In this document: positions 1-7,105 of the stretch, one piece after another
Layout: the number at the start of each line of letters is the position of its first letter
Numbering within the stretch: the first letter of the stretch is position 1
NCBI GenBank assembly: GCA_013003675.1
Contig: JABDIP010000571.1
Coordinates: 1 to 10,228, forward strand
Source: Inquilinus sp.
GTDB lineage: Bacteria > Pseudomonadota > Alphaproteobacteria > DSM-16000 > Inquilinaceae
Direction: 5' to 3'
Length of the DNA: 10,228 nucleotides
Translations under genes and position numbers: made by a program
Notes under the pieces: model-generated
Database searches by the model: none
Told to the model about the DNA's origin: nothing
What the model saw: the letters and a program-made list of their open reading frames with translations, nothing else

Positions 1-82
1 CCCCTTGAAAGTGTGGGCAATTGGAGCCAACAGCACATTCGCCAGGAAGAACAGGCCGATGCCCCTTGAAAGTGTGGGCAAT
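1..82. repeat. 21-bp direct repeat at the window edge
   Basis: The 21 bases at 1-21 recur exactly at 62-82, a 61-bp period, and the match ends at base 22 versus 83. Both copies lie inside the leftward membrane-protein reading frame but in different frames. The 62-82 copy reads naturally as part of a hydrophobic segment (LPTLSRG). The 1-21 copy gives IAHTFKG. One copy starts exactly at base 1, so the window may begin at a contig end where an assembler looped on a repeated k-mer. A genuine short duplication cannot be excluded from this sequence alone. Confidence 0.9.
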
Positions 83-453
83 ACCGCGCCGGGGGGAACG
101 AAGTCGCCATATCTCCGCTGCATCGTTTCCAGCAGCGGCGCCAACCAGTAGAGGTACGAAACGCCCAACAAGGCGCCGACACCCAGGCCGATGATCGTGT
201 CACCGACCGATCTGCCGGGTCCGGGCAGCCGCCAGGCATCTTTGACCTCGGCGAGGGCGGAGCCGGTCATCAGCACGCGAAGACATAGCAGCACGCCGAG
301 CAGGACATGCGGCGCAAGGGCGGTGACCCGCTCCGGTATCTCCGTCGCCGGGACACGCCGGGCGCCAAGGATTACCGAGAGGCTGAAGATGGCCAGCAGG
401 AAAAACGCTGGGCCGGCGATCAACAACAGCCACACCTTGTAGGGCACGTCCAC
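1..453 (-). CDS. Polytopic membrane protein, partial, possibly CPBP-family intramembrane protease
   Basis: This leftward frame is open from a GTG at 453 (an alternative GTG lies at 447) to the window edge, giving about 151 residues of an incomplete protein. I see about four hydrophobic segments, near residues 7-30, 45-65, 88-113 and 131-149. The last ends in LFFLANVLLAPIA. That pattern resembles the segment that precedes the E-E-x-x-x-R motif in CPBP (Abi, CAAX-protease-like) membrane proteases, but the motif itself is not visible. The final residues come from a suspicious edge repeat. The start lies about 9 bp beyond the formate dehydrogenase stop codon, with a GGAG upstream, so it is probably the third gene of that operon. 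That it is a membrane protein is reasonably safe. The CPBP assignment is a guess from pattern. Confidence 0.55.
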   Translation of the reverse strand, partial: MDVPYKVWLLLIAGPAFFLLAIFSLSVILGARRVPATEIPERVTALAPHVLLGVLLCLRVLMTGSALAEVKDAWRLPGPGRSVGDTIIGLGVGALLGVSYLYWLAPLLETMQRRYGDFVPPGAVLPTLSRGIGLFFLANVLLAPIAHTFKG

Positions 454-461
454 GCGCTCCG

Positions 462-2153
462 TCAGCCGCCGCCCAGATCCTCCGGGAAGTGCTTCATCAC
501 CGTCAGCAGCGGGTTCGGCGCCGCCTGGCCGAGGCCGCAGATCGAGGCGTCGCGCATCACTTGGGCCAGTTCGGTCAGCAGCGGCGGGTCCCAGTCCTTC
601 CGCTCCATCAGCGCCACCGCCTTCTCGGTGCCGATCCGGCACGGCGTGCATTGGCCGCAGCTCTCATAGGCGAAGAAGCGCATCAGGTTGAGCGCCGCGT
701 CGCGCATGTTGTCCTGCTCGGAGAACACGACGATGGCGGCCGAGCCGATGAAGCAGCCATGCTCCTCCAGCGTGCCGAAATCCAGCGGGATGTCGGCCAT
801 GGCGGCGGGCAGGATGCCGCCCGAGGCGCCGCCCGGCAGATAGGCCTTGAAGCCGTGGCCGTCGGCCATGCCGCCGCAGAACTCGTCGATCAATTGCCGC
901 GCGGTGATGCCGGCCGGGGCGATCTTGACGCCCGGCTCGCGCACCCGGCCGGATACCGAGAAGGCGCGCAGGCCCTGCCGGCCGTTGCGGCCCTCGCCGG
1001 CATACCAGTCCGGCCCCTGCTCCAGGACGCGGGCGGCCCAGTACAGCGTCTCGACGTTGTGGATCAGCGTCGGCCGGCCGAACAGGCCGATCTCGGACGG
1101 GTAGGGCGGCTTGTGGCGGGGCAGGCCGCGCTTGCCCTCCAGCGATTCCAGCATCGCCGATTCCTCGCCGCAGATATAGGCGCCAGCGCCGCGGCGCAGG
1201 TGGATGGCCCGCCCCTCGGCCAGCCCCTCGGCGCGCAGCCGCTCGATCTCCGTCAGCAGGATGGCGCGCGCCGCCGGGTACTCGTCGCGCAGATAGATGT
1301 AGATCTCCGCCGCGTCGACCGCCCAGGCGGCGATCAGCATGCCTTCCAGAACGCGGTGCAAATCGGTCTCGAAATAGTACCGGTCCTTGAAGGTGCCGGG
1401 CTCGCCTTCGTCGGCGTTGACCGCCATCAGCCGTGGCGCCGGCTGGTCGGCGACGAGGCGCCATTTCAGCCCGGCCTTGAAGCCGGCGCCGCCCATGCCG
1501 CGCAGGCCCGACGCTTCCAGCCGGTCGATCGTCGCCGCCCGGTCGCCGCCCGCCAGGCAGGCGCGCAGGACGGCATAGCCGCCCTCGGCCACATAGGCGT
1601 CGAAATCGCGGTAGTCGGGGATCTCCGGCGCGGTGTCGCCGGCCTTCACCGCCGCCGCCACGGTGGCGGCGGTCGCATGGTCCATATGGCGGTGGCCGAT
1701 CTCGGCGGTCGGCGCGCAGTCGCAGCGCCCCATGCACGGGGCGGCGGCGACACGCACGCCGTCGCCGAGGGCGGAGTCCAGCGCGCCCTTCAGCGCCACC
1801 GACCCCGCCATCTCGCAGGCGATGCCGTCGCAGACCCGCACCGTCAGCGGTGCCGGCGCCGGGTCGCCGTCGCGCAGGATGTCGAAATGGGCATAGAAGG
1901 TGGCGACCTCGTAGATTTCGGCCAGAGACAGCCGCATCTCCTCCGCCAGCGCCGCCAGATGCGCCGTCGACAGGCCATGGCGGGCATCCTGGATGCGGTG
2001 CAGGTGCTCGATCAGCAGGTCGCGGCGGCGCGGCGCGTCGCCCAGCATCGCCCGGACTTCCGCCAGGGCCGTCGGATCGACCTGGCGTCCCTTGGGATAC
2101 GGCCGTGCCTCGCGGTGCAGGCGCGGCACGGTGCCGCCGGTGCTTCCATGCAT
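462..2153 (-). CDS. NAD-dependent formate dehydrogenase beta subunit (fused NuoE-NuoF-like diaphorase)
   Basis: This 563-residue flavoprotein would pass electrons from formate oxidation through FMN and iron-sulfur clusters to NAD+ in the cytoplasm. Residues about 25-170 are a NuoE-like thioredoxin-fold domain with [2Fe-2S] ligands C108, C113, C140 and C144 (C-x4-C and C-x3-C). Residues about 185-563 are NuoF-like. The FMN/NADH-site motif GLRGMGGAGFKAGLKW is at 216-231 and NADEGEPGTFKDR at 246-258. GAGAYICGEES is at 322-332, and the [4Fe-4S] ligands are C499, C502, C505 and C539. The gamma-beta fusion and the YIYLRDEYPAARAIL stretch fit the beta subunit of Methylobacterium FDH1-type enzymes better than Complex I NuoF. 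Hydrogenase HoxF has a similar fusion and is the main alternative. It starts 24 bp after the DUF3553 gene, with GGGGAG upstream. The catalytic alpha subunit is not in the window, so substrate is inferred from family resemblance. Confidence 0.85.
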   Translation of the reverse strand: MHGSTGGTVPRLHREARPYPKGRQVDPTALAEVRAMLGDAPRRRDLLIEHLHRIQDARHGLSTAHLAALAEEMRLSLAEIYEVATFYAHFDILRDGDPAPAPLTVRVCDGIACEMAGSVALKGALDSALGDGVRVAAAPCMGRCDCAPTAEIGHRHMDHATAATVAAAVKAGDTAPEIPDYRDFDAYVAEGGYAVLRACLAGGDRAATIDRLEASGLRGMGGAGFKAGLKWRLVADQPAPRLMAVNADEGEPGTFKDRYYFETDLHRVLEGMLIAAWAVDAAEIYIYLRDEYPAARAILLTEIERLRAEGLAEGRAIHLRRGAGAYICGEESAMLESLEGKRGLPRHKPPYPSEIGLFGRPTLIHNVETLYWAARVLEQGPDWYAGEGRNGRQGLRAFSVSGRVREPGVKIAPAGITARQLIDEFCGGMADGHGFKAYLPGGASGGILPAAMADIPLDFGTLEEHGCFIGSAAIVVFSEQDNMRDAALNLMRFFAYESCGQCTPCRIGTEKAVALMERKDWDPPLLTELAQVMRDASICGLGQAAPNPLLTVMKHFPEDLGGG

Positions 2154-2177
2154 CGGTCTGTCTGCTCCCCTGCCGTG

Positions 2178-2360
2178 TCAGTCGATTTCCCGGTCGTCGA
2201 CCGGCTCCAACGTCACCACGGCGGCGTTGATCACCACCTTGCCGCGGTGCTCGAAATTCACCGTCACACGCCGGTCGATCACCGTTTGTATCTGCCCGAT
2301 GCCCCATTCCGGCTGCGTCGGGTGGCGCACGAAAGAGCCCGGCAGGAGAATGTCGATCAT
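2178..2360 (-). CDS. DUF3553 domain small protein
   Basis: This 60-residue protein spans almost exactly one DUF3553 domain. The conserved features visible are GSFVRHPTQPEWGIGQIQ near residues 8-25 and RVTVNFEHRGK near 30-40. The family is common in Alphaproteobacteria and its function is unknown. The Pro-Glu-Trp-Gly-x-Gly core suggests a small beta-barrel fold, but that is inference. It is the first gene of the leftward group and precedes the formate dehydrogenase beta gene by 24 bp, so the two are probably cotranscribed. The ribosome binding site is weak (GGCGGACGGC before ATG). No signal peptide or membrane segment is visible. Confidence 0.8.
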   Translation of the reverse strand: MIDILLPGSFVRHPTQPEWGIGQIQTVIDRRVTVNFEHRGKVVINAAVVTLEPVDDREID

Positions 2361-2500
2361 GCCGTCCGCCAGTCTTCGCCATCGCCGAAACCCGCCTGCC
2401 GCCAGCAGGGCTGGTCGGCAAACGCCCCATCTATGCTATAGGCAAGGATGGGTGCCACGTAAGCGCCAACACTGATGCATGTCAACGATGGGGTCGGGAG
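2361..2500. promoter_or_regulatory. Divergent intergenic region between the DUF3553-fdh operon and chpT
   Basis: This 140-bp gap separates two divergent transcription units and must hold the promoter of the leftward operon and probably that of chpT. On the minus strand a TATAGC (2440-2435) has a CTTACG 17 bp upstream (2463-2458). That is a possible sigma-70-type promoter for the leftward genes, but the -35 match is poor. No TTAA element is present here, unlike the regions before cheA and ctrA. Confidence 0.35.
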
Positions 2501-3151
2501 ATGATGGCTGGCGCGCTCGCCTACGAGGTGATGGAACTGCTGTGCTCGCGGCTCTGCCACGATCTCATCAGTCCGGTCGGCGCCATCAACAACGGCGTCG
2601 AGCTGGTCGAGGACCTCGGCGAGGAGATGGCCGGCGAGGCGATGGGGCTGATCGCCCAGAGCGGACGCCGCGCCGCCGGTCGCCTGAAATGCTATCGGGT
2701 CGCCTATGGCGCCGCCGGCGCGCAGGCGACCATCGGGCTCGACGAGGCGCACGAGATCGCCTCGGGCTATCTGGAGGGCGGCAAGGTCGGCCTGTCCTGG
2801 CCGTCGGGCAGCGAATGGGGCGAGGCCGGCCCGCCGCGCGGCACCGTGAAAGTCGTCCTGAACGCCATCGTGCTGGCGGAAGAGTCGCTCCCCCAAGGCG
2901 GCCGGATCACCGTCGAATTCGCGCCGCTGCCGGCGCCCGGCACCATCTCCATCCAGGCCGAAGGCAAGGCCGCCGCCCTGCGCGACGGGCAGGCGGCGGC
3001 GCTGGACGGCGCGGTCGGCGGTGGCGAGCTCACCGCGCGCACGGTCCACGCCTATGTCACCGGCCTGTTCGCCCGGAACCATGGAATCGACCTGCAGCAT
3101 TCCCAGGTTGACGACGGTCGACTTAAATTGCAACTGACAATGGCCAACTAA
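2501..3151 (+). CDS. chpT: ChpT-like histidine phosphotransferase (HPTransfase family)
   Basis: This 216-residue protein resembles ChpT, the cytoplasmic phosphotransferase that in Caulobacter carries phosphate from the hybrid kinase CckA to CtrA and CpdR. The N-terminal helix holds the signature LCHDLISPVGAINNG, with H20 as the expected phosphorylated histidine. The rest matches the degenerate kinase-like fold of the family; VVLNAIVLAEESLPQGG (118-134) is the remnant of an N-box. The start is uncertain: ATG 2501 directly follows GGGAG, so ATG 2504 is somewhat more likely to be used. In the same window ctrA encodes the presumed final acceptor, which supports the assignment. A different HPTransfase paralogue serving the adjacent CheA is possible but less likely. 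Confidence 0.82.
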   Translation: MMAGALAYEVMELLCSRLCHDLISPVGAINNGVELVEDLGEEMAGEAMGLIAQSGRRAAGRLKCYRVAYGAAGAQATIGLDEAHEIASGYLEGGKVGLSWPSGSEWGEAGPPRGTVKVVLNAIVLAEESLPQGGRITVEFAPLPAPGTISIQAEGKAAALRDGQAAALDGAVGGGELTARTVHAYVTGLFARNHGIDLQHSQVDDGRLKLQLTMAN

Positions 3152-3288
3152 TCTAAAATTGAAGTAGTGTCTTATTTTACAGCTTCTTAATGAGTTCCTG
3201 ACAACGTTTCCCGTCATCGCCGAAGGCAGTTTCCAGGTTCTCGGTCCGCGTGTGCGGAAGGAGACGGCGGAATAACGGGAAATGTAGT
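3152..3288 (+). promoter_or_regulatory. cheA upstream region with a candidate CtrA binding site
   Basis: The gap between chpT and cheA is clearly more AT-rich than the flanking genes, as expected for a promoter. It contains TTTA-N7-TTAA at 3176-3190, one base from the CtrA consensus TTAA-N7-TTAA and about 100 bp before the cheA start. It lacks the C that often follows the second half-site. I see no strong sigma-70 pair. CTGACA at 3198-3203 resembles a -35 box but no -10 follows at the right distance. I see no terminator after chpT, so read-through into cheA is also possible. Confidence 0.4.
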
Positions 3289-6150
3289 ATGGACGATCTT
3301 CTGGGTGAGTTTCTCACCGAGACTTCCGATAGTCTGTCAGTTCTTGACATCGAGCTTGTAAAGCTTGAGCAGACCCCGAACGATCCGGAACTGCTCGGCA
3401 ACATTTTCCGGCTCGTCCACACGATCAAGGGGACCTGCGGATTCCTCGGCCTGCCGCGCCTCGAGTCGGTCGCCCATGCCGGGGAGAACGTGCTCGGCAA
3501 GTTCCGTGACGGCGAAGTCGAAGTCACGGCCGGCGCCGTCACCCTGATCCTGGAATCCCTCGACACCATCAAGATGATCCTCTCCGGTCTCGAGGAGACC
3601 GAGAAGGAGCCGGAAGGCGACGACGCCGATCTGATCGCCCGGCTGAACGCCGCCGCCAAGGGCAACATCGGCGGCGCGGCCGCGCCGGCGCCCGATCCCG
3701 AGCCGGCGGCGCAGGCCGATCCGGAAGCGGCGGTGGAGGACGATTTCGACTCCATCGAGGTTCCCGTCGAGGAACCGGCGGCCGAAGCGCCGAAGCCGGC
3801 CGGGGCCGAAGCACCGGCAGTCGACGATTTCCAACCCGAATTCGCCGCCCCGGATTCCGCCCCGGTGATCGACCTGAAGATTCCCGGCCAGGCCAATATC
3901 GAGCCGGTGGCGTCGGGCGGCGCGGTCGCGCTGGCCGGCGGGCAGGAGGTCGCCGACGCGTCGGTGCACCGCGAATCGTCGATCGCCAACCAGTCGATCC
4001 GTGTGAGCGTGCCGCTGCTCGAGAACCTGATGACGATGGTCTCCGAGCTGGTGCTGACCCGCAACCAGTTGCTGCAGATCATGCGCAGCCAGAAGGACAG
4101 CGAATTCGTCACGCCTTTGCAGCGCCTCAACCACGTCACCTCCGAGTTGCAGGAGGGGGTGATGAAGACGCGCATGCAGCCGATCGGCAACGCATGGGCG
4201 AAGCTGCCGCGTCTGATCCGCGACCTGTCGCAGGATCTCGACAAGAAGATCAACCTGAAGATGATCGGCGAGGACACCGAGCTGGACCGCCAAGTCCTCG
4301 AGCTGATCAAGGATCCGCTGACCCATATGGTCCGCAACTCCGCCGACCACGGGATCGAACAGCCTCACGAGCGTCTAGCCGCCGGCAAGTCGGAAGCCGG
4401 CACGGTCCGCCTGAATGCCTATCACGAGGGCGGTCACATCCACATCGAGATCGCCGACGATGGCCGCGGTCTGCCGATCGAGAAGATCTCCAAGCGGATC
4501 GTCGAGAACGGCCTGGCGACCGAGGCCGAGCTGGCCGGCCTCTCCGACCAGCAGATCCAGCAGTTCATCTTCCGCGCCGGCTTCTCGACGGCGGAGGCGG
4601 TGACCAACGTATCCGGCCGCGGCGTCGGCATGGATGTGGTCCGCACCAACATCGAGAAGATCGGCGGCACGGTCGAACTGAAATCCACCGAAGGGCGCGG
4701 TTCGACCTTCCTCATCAAGATCCCGCTGACCCTGGCCATCGTCTCGGCGCTGATCGTCGAGGCCGGCGGCGAGCGCTTCGCCATTCCGCAGATCAGCGTC
4801 GTGGAACTGGTCAAGGCGGGCGGCACCAGCGAGCACGTCATCGATCTGATCAACGGCACGCCGGTGCTGCGCCTGCGCGACCGGCTGATGCCGCTGGTCA
4901 GCCTGCCCAAGCTGCTCAACCTGCAGTCGTCGAACGAGGCGACCGATCTGCTGCCCAAGCCGGTCGAAGGCGAGGCGGCCGACGCCGAGGCCAAGTCGGC
5001 CAAGGACAAGCCGAAGGCGGCGAAGGGCGCGGAGACCGAGGTCGATGCCGGCGCCGGCGATTGCTTCGTGGTGGTCGCGCAGGTCGGCGCCTATGCGTTC
5101 GGCGTCATCGTCGACCGCGTCTTCGACACCGAGGAGATCGTCGTCAAGCCGGTCGCGCCGATCCTCCGCGATATCGAGATCTTCTCCGGCAACACGATCC
5201 TCGGCGACGGCAGCGTCATCATGATCCTCGATCCCAATGGCATCGCCGCCGCCACCGGCGAGGTCGGCCTGGCGGATAGCCGGGAGACCGCCGACGCCGA
5301 GAGCCGCCGCTCGGAGGACGAGCGCGTCGCCCTGCTGCTGTTCCGTTCCGGCGCCGGCGCTCCCAAGGCGGTCCCCTTGGCGCTGGTCGCCCGGCTCGAG
5401 GACATCGATCTGGAAAAGATCGAGACCTCGAACGGCACCATGGTCATCCAGTATCGCGGCAGGCTGATGCCTCTGATCCCCTTCGACGGCAAGTTCGATC
5501 TGGCGGCGGCGTGCCAGGATGCCGAGAACCAGCGCCGCTCGGTGCTGGTCTTCGCCGACGGCGACCGCTCGATGGGGCTGATCGTCGACGAGATCATCGA
5601 CATCGTCGAACAGCCCATCAGCGTCGAGTTGACCGGCGAGAGAAGCGGCGTCTTGGGCAGCGCGATCATCGCCGGGCGGGCCACCGACGTCATCGACTCC
5701 GGCTACTACCTGACCAAGGCCAACCGCGACTGGTTCCGCACATCCTCGGAACCCAGTACACGGACTCATCAGCGTCGCGTGCTGCTGGTCGACGACAGCC
5801 CGTTCTTCCTGAACATGATCACGCCGATCCTCAGCGTCGCCGGCTACAGCGTCACCTCCGTGGCCAGCGCCGACGAGGCGATCGCCCTGCGCGACGCCGG
5901 CGAGGATTTCGACATCATCGTCAGCGATATCGAGATGCCGGGCATGGACGGCTTTCAGTTCGCCGAGCAGGTCAAGGGCGGCGACCGCTGGAGCAACACG
6001 CCGATCGTCGCGCTGTCGTCGCGGTCCTCGCCGCTCGATCTCGATCGCGGCCGCCAGGCCGGCTTCAACGACTACGTCACCAAGCTCGACCGTGATGCGT
6101 TGCTCGAGAGCCTGTCGCAGACCCTGGCCGACGTACGAGGTGCAGCATGA
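3289..6150 (+). CDS. cheA: Chemotaxis hybrid histidine kinase CheA with two CheW-like domains and a C-terminal receiver
   Basis: At 953 residues this is a long CheA, the cytoplasmic kinase that phosphorylates CheY and CheB in response to chemoreceptors. In order: HPt/P1 with phosphorylated H44 in LVHTIKGTCGFLGL; an Ala/Pro/Glu-rich linker (about 104-234) without a recognisable P2; P3 dimerisation helices (about 235-298); ATPase P4 with N-box N350, G1 DDGRG (390-394) and G2 GRGVGMD (443-449); CheW-like domain 1 (about 489-655) split by a charged insertion (548-591); CheW-like domain 2 (about 676-815); receiver (829-945) with D835/D836, phosphoacceptor D880 and K932. The start at MDDLLGEF is chosen because GGGA lies 8 bp upstream and homology begins there; an in-frame extension to 3250 looks untranslated. 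It overlaps cheW by ATGA. The receiver may act as a phosphate sink, which is inference. Confidence 0.95.
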   Translation: MDDLLGEFLTETSDSLSVLDIELVKLEQTPNDPELLGNIFRLVHTIKGTCGFLGLPRLESVAHAGENVLGKFRDGEVEVTAGAVTLILESLDTIKMILSGLEETEKEPEGDDADLIARLNAAAKGNIGGAAAPAPDPEPAAQADPEAAVEDDFDSIEVPVEEPAAEAPKPAGAEAPAVDDFQPEFAAPDSAPVIDLKIPGQANIEPVASGGAVALAGGQEVADASVHRESSIANQSIRVSVPLLENLMTMVSELVLTRNQLLQIMRSQKDSEFVTPLQRLNHVTSELQEGVMKTRMQPIGNAWAKLPRLIRDLSQDLDKKINLKMIGEDTELDRQVLELIKDPLTHMVRNSADHGIEQPHERLAAGKSEAGTVRLNAYHEGGHIHIEIADDGRGLPIEKISKRIVENGLATEAELAGLSDQQIQQFIFRAGFSTAEAVTNVSGRGVGMDVVRTNIEKIGGTVELKSTEGRGSTFLIKIPLTLAIVSALIVEAGGERFAIPQISVVELVKAGGTSEHVIDLINGTPVLRLRDRLMPLVSLPKLLNLQSSNEATDLLPKPVEGEAADAEAKSAKDKPKAAKGAETEVDAGAGDCFVVVAQVGAYAFGVIVDRVFDTEEIVVKPVAPILRDIEIFSGNTILGDGSVIMILDPNGIAAATGEVGLADSRETADAESRRSEDERVALLLFRSGAGAPKAVPLALVARLEDIDLEKIETSNGTMVIQYRGRLMPLIPFDGKFDLAAACQDAENQRRSVLVFADGDRSMGLIVDEIIDIVEQPISVELTGERSGVLGSAIIAGRATDVIDSGYYLTKANRDWFRTSSEPSTRTHQRRVLLVDDSPFFLNMITPILSVAGYSVTSVASADEAIALRDAGEDFDIIVSDIEMPGMDGFQFAEQVKGGDRWSNTPIVALSSRSSPLDLDRGRQAGFNDYVTKLDRDALLESLSQTLADVRGAA

Positions 6151-6647
6151 GCAATCTGGTTCCCGCCGGCGGACGCAGCCTCGCCGTCACCGACGACCCG
6201 GCCAAGAAGGCCACCGTCGACTACGTCACGGTGATGATCGACGACCAGCTCTTCGGCATTCCCGTGCTGCAGGTGCAGGACGTGCTGGCGCCGCAGGCGA
6301 TCACCCGGATCCCGCTGGCGCCGGCGGAGGTGGCGGGTTCCCTGAACCTGCGCGGACGCATCGTCACCGCCATCGATGTGCGCACCCGGCTCGGCCTGCC
6401 GCGGCGGCAGTCGTCCGAACGGCAGATGAGCGTCGTGGTCGATATGGGCGGTGAGTTGTACAGCCTCATCGTCGACGGCGTCGGCGAGGTGCTGACCGTC
6501 CAGGAGAATGCCTTCGAACGCAACCTGGCGACCCTCGATCCGGTGTGGCGCAAGGTGTCGACCGGGATCTATCGCCTGAAGGAGGGCCTTCTGGTGGTGC
6601 TCGACGTTTCCCGCCTGCTCACCCTCAAGGGCCAGGAAGCGGCCTGA
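6147..6647 (+). CDS. cheW: Chemotaxis coupling protein CheW
   Basis: This 166-residue single-domain protein couples chemoreceptors to CheA. The CheW fold covers about residues 24-160, with the typical YVTVMIDDQLFGIPVLQVQD start of the first subdomain. The conserved NLRG-type segment is SLNLRGRIVTAIDVRTRLGL, and YSLIVDGVGEVLTV follows in the second subdomain. About 20 extra N-terminal residues precede the fold. The ATG overlaps the cheA stop (ATGA), and GAGG lies 6 bp upstream inside cheA, so the two are probably translationally coupled. It is slightly longer than many CheW proteins but otherwise ordinary. Confidence 0.96.
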   Translation: MSNLVPAGGRSLAVTDDPAKKATVDYVTVMIDDQLFGIPVLQVQDVLAPQAITRIPLAPAEVAGSLNLRGRIVTAIDVRTRLGLPRRQSSERQMSVVVDMGGELYSLIVDGVGEVLTVQENAFERNLATLDPVWRKVSTGIYRLKEGLLVVLDVSRLLTLKGQEAA

Positions 6648-6667
6648 CCCACCCTTGCCAAACGCGG

Positions 6668-6687
6668 GCGCCGGTCCCTGCCGGTGC
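6668..6687 (+). other. Small inverted repeat between cheW and cheY
   Basis: The 61-bp gap between cheW and cheY contains a 7-bp stem (GCGCCGG with CCGGTGC, one G-U pair) around a 6-base loop. No T-run follows, so it is unlikely to stop transcription. It could affect mRNA stability or merely reflect high GC content. Confidence 0.3.
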
Positions 6688-6708
6688 TCCCCTGTCGGGA
6701 AGAATGCC

Positions 6709-7074
6709 ATGAAGACCTGTCTTGTCGTCGACGATTCGCGGGTGGTCCGCAAGGTGGCCCGCAAGATCCTCGAAGAGTTGGAATTCGCCTGCGATGAAGC
6801 CGAGGACGGCAAGCAGGCGATGGATCACTGCATGGTGACGATGCCGGACGCCATCCTGCTGGACTGGAACATGCCGGTGATGAACGGCATCGAATTCCTG
6901 CGCGCGCTGCGCCAGATGACGCACGGCGCCGAGCCGAAAGTCGTGCTCTGCACCACCGAGAACGACCTCAACCACATCCAGGAAGCGCTGAGCGCCGGGG
7001 CCAACGAATACATCATGAAGCCCTTCGACAGCGACATCATCCAGAACAAGTTCGAGCAGGTCGGCTTGCTCTAA
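6709..7074 (+). CDS. cheY: Chemotaxis response regulator CheY
   Basis: This 121-residue stand-alone receiver would carry phosphate from CheA to the flagellar switch. The acidic pair is D8/D9, the phosphoacceptor is D52 in LLDWNMPVMNG, the switch threonine is T82 and the switch aromatic is Y101. The conserved lysine is K104 in YIMKPF. The start at MKTCLVVDD is preferred over an upstream ATG at 6655 because GGGA lies 8 bp before it, the length then matches CheY, and the upstream 18 residues look non-conserved. Its place between cheW and cheB, in the same orientation, supports the chemotaxis role over a general response regulator. Confidence 0.94.
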   Translation: MKTCLVVDDSRVVRKVARKILEELEFACDEAEDGKQAMDHCMVTMPDAILLDWNMPVMNGIEFLRALRQMTHGAEPKVVLCTTENDLNHIQEALSAGANEYIMKPFDSDIIQNKFEQVGLL

Positions 7075-7105
7075 GCCGGCTCGATCCGAGGCAAGGGCTC
7101 ATCCC

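Noticed and set aside
489..2441. A 650-codon open frame on the plus strand opposite the formate dehydrogenase gene
   Set aside because: It is antisense to a gene with all family motifs, and its translation has the Arg/Gln/Ala-rich, motif-free look of a GC-rich shadow frame.
2441..2457. A possible sigma-54 promoter on the minus strand before the DUF3553 gene (TGGCAC followed by TTGCC)
   Set aside because: The GG-to-GC spacing is 11 bases, not the strictly required 10, so it probably is not functional.
2357..3217. A 286-codon minus-strand frame opposite chpT, and long minus-strand frames at 3337-4368 and 4375-5769 opposite cheA
   Set aside because: The plus-strand proteins are clearly conserved. 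These frames show no recognisable domain and follow from high third-position GC.
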